Of a DNA stretch of 5,188 nt, positions 5,017 to 5,188 are shown one piece after another; position 1 is the stretch's first letter; every line of letters begins with the position of its first letter. The stretch is from an uncultured Blautia sp. (GTDB taxonomy: Bacteria; Bacillota; Clostridia; Lachnospirales; Lachnospiraceae). The notes beneath the pieces are model-generated. The model searched no databases. It saw only the letters and a program-made list of their open reading frames with translations, and was not told the origin of the DNA. Location: the NCBI GenBank assembly GCA_900543715.1, contig UQSX01000141.1, positions 1 to 5,188 of the forward strand, given 5' to 3'. Position numbers and translations under genes: made by a program.

Positions 5017-5188
5017 ATGACCTTAAAAGGTGTGATGACAATCGAACTGACGGACGAAAACACTGGAGCGATGGAAACGGTCACGGAAGAAAACATGATC
5101 ACAGAGTCCGTCAATAACATCCTGGGTTTAAACCCTATGGGTATCTTTTACGCGGCAACCGGGGAGTATGACGATGCGGTCCTATGGA
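5017..5188 (+). CDS. Phage-tail-like hypothetical protein, 3' end outside window (partial)
   Basis: The ATG at 5017 lies eight bases after GGGAGGG (5002-5008) and the frame stays open to the window edge, giving 57 residues. The visible start, KGVMTIELTDENTGAMETV (residues 4-22), followed by TEENMITESVNNILGLNPMG, resembles the N-terminal regions of uncharacterised tail or minor structural proteins in Clostridia prophages. That resemblance is from memory and is weak evidence. No signal peptide or transmembrane segment is visible. It is read in the same direction as the preceding coding remnant and away from the XRE gene, as in a prophage structural operon. Only the amino-terminal part is seen, so domain content and length are unknown. 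Confidence 0.6.
   Translation, partial: MTLKGVMTIELTDENTGAMETVTEENMITESVNNILGLNPMGIFYAATGEYDDAVLW

Noticed and set aside
1..5188. CRISPR array, tRNA, rRNA or insertion-sequence ends
   Set aside because: No repeat-spacer periodicity, tRNA-like fold, rRNA sequence or transposase with terminal repeats was seen by eye.

Overview
The window looks like a chromosomal segment of an anaerobic, gut-type Clostridia (Lachnospiraceae-like) bacterium. The basis is strong AGGAGG-type ribosome binding sites, moderate G+C, tight co-directional gene packing, and protein families (CooC-type ATPases with CxC, DUF3786) typical of strict anaerobes. The taxonomic call is inference only.

Region 1 (1-4263, + strand) is one compact operon, with gaps of 1 to 39 bases. 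It enters the window inside a gene for a NorD/CobT-like von Willebrand A (VWA) protein with an intact MIDAS metal site. Then come a 64-residue four-cysteine-knuckle protein, two CooC-like nickel-insertion ATPases, a second copy of the small cysteine protein broken by a one-base frameshift, a third CooC-like ATPase, and a DUF3786 protein. All three ATPases keep the deviant Walker A box and the Cys-x-Cys pair that binds metal in CooC. The simplest reading is a metallocofactor-maturation cassette. A VWA protein, normally paired with a MoxR-type AAA+ ATPase that would lie upstream, and several CooC-like proteins would together load metal into one or more anaerobic metalloenzymes. The client enzyme is not in the window.

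Region 2 (4264-4689): a perfect 14-bp inverted repeat forms a likely bidirectional terminator between the operon and a convergent XRE-family repressor-like gene on the - strand. The repressor's stop codon lies inside the hairpin.

Region 3 (4690-5188): an A+T-rich intergenic stretch carries repeated short motifs that may be the repressor's operators and promoter, then a long imperfect hairpin. The sequence then becomes G+C-richer, with the apparent 3' remnant of a coding region followed by the start of a phage-tail-like gene that runs off the right edge. Regions 2-3 look like part of a mobile element or decayed prophage next to the maturation operon.

The most interesting content is the combination of a chelatase-like VWA protein, three divergent CooC paralogues and a duplicated small Cys-rich protein, ending in a DUF3786 gene. 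To my knowledge this combination has no assigned function.
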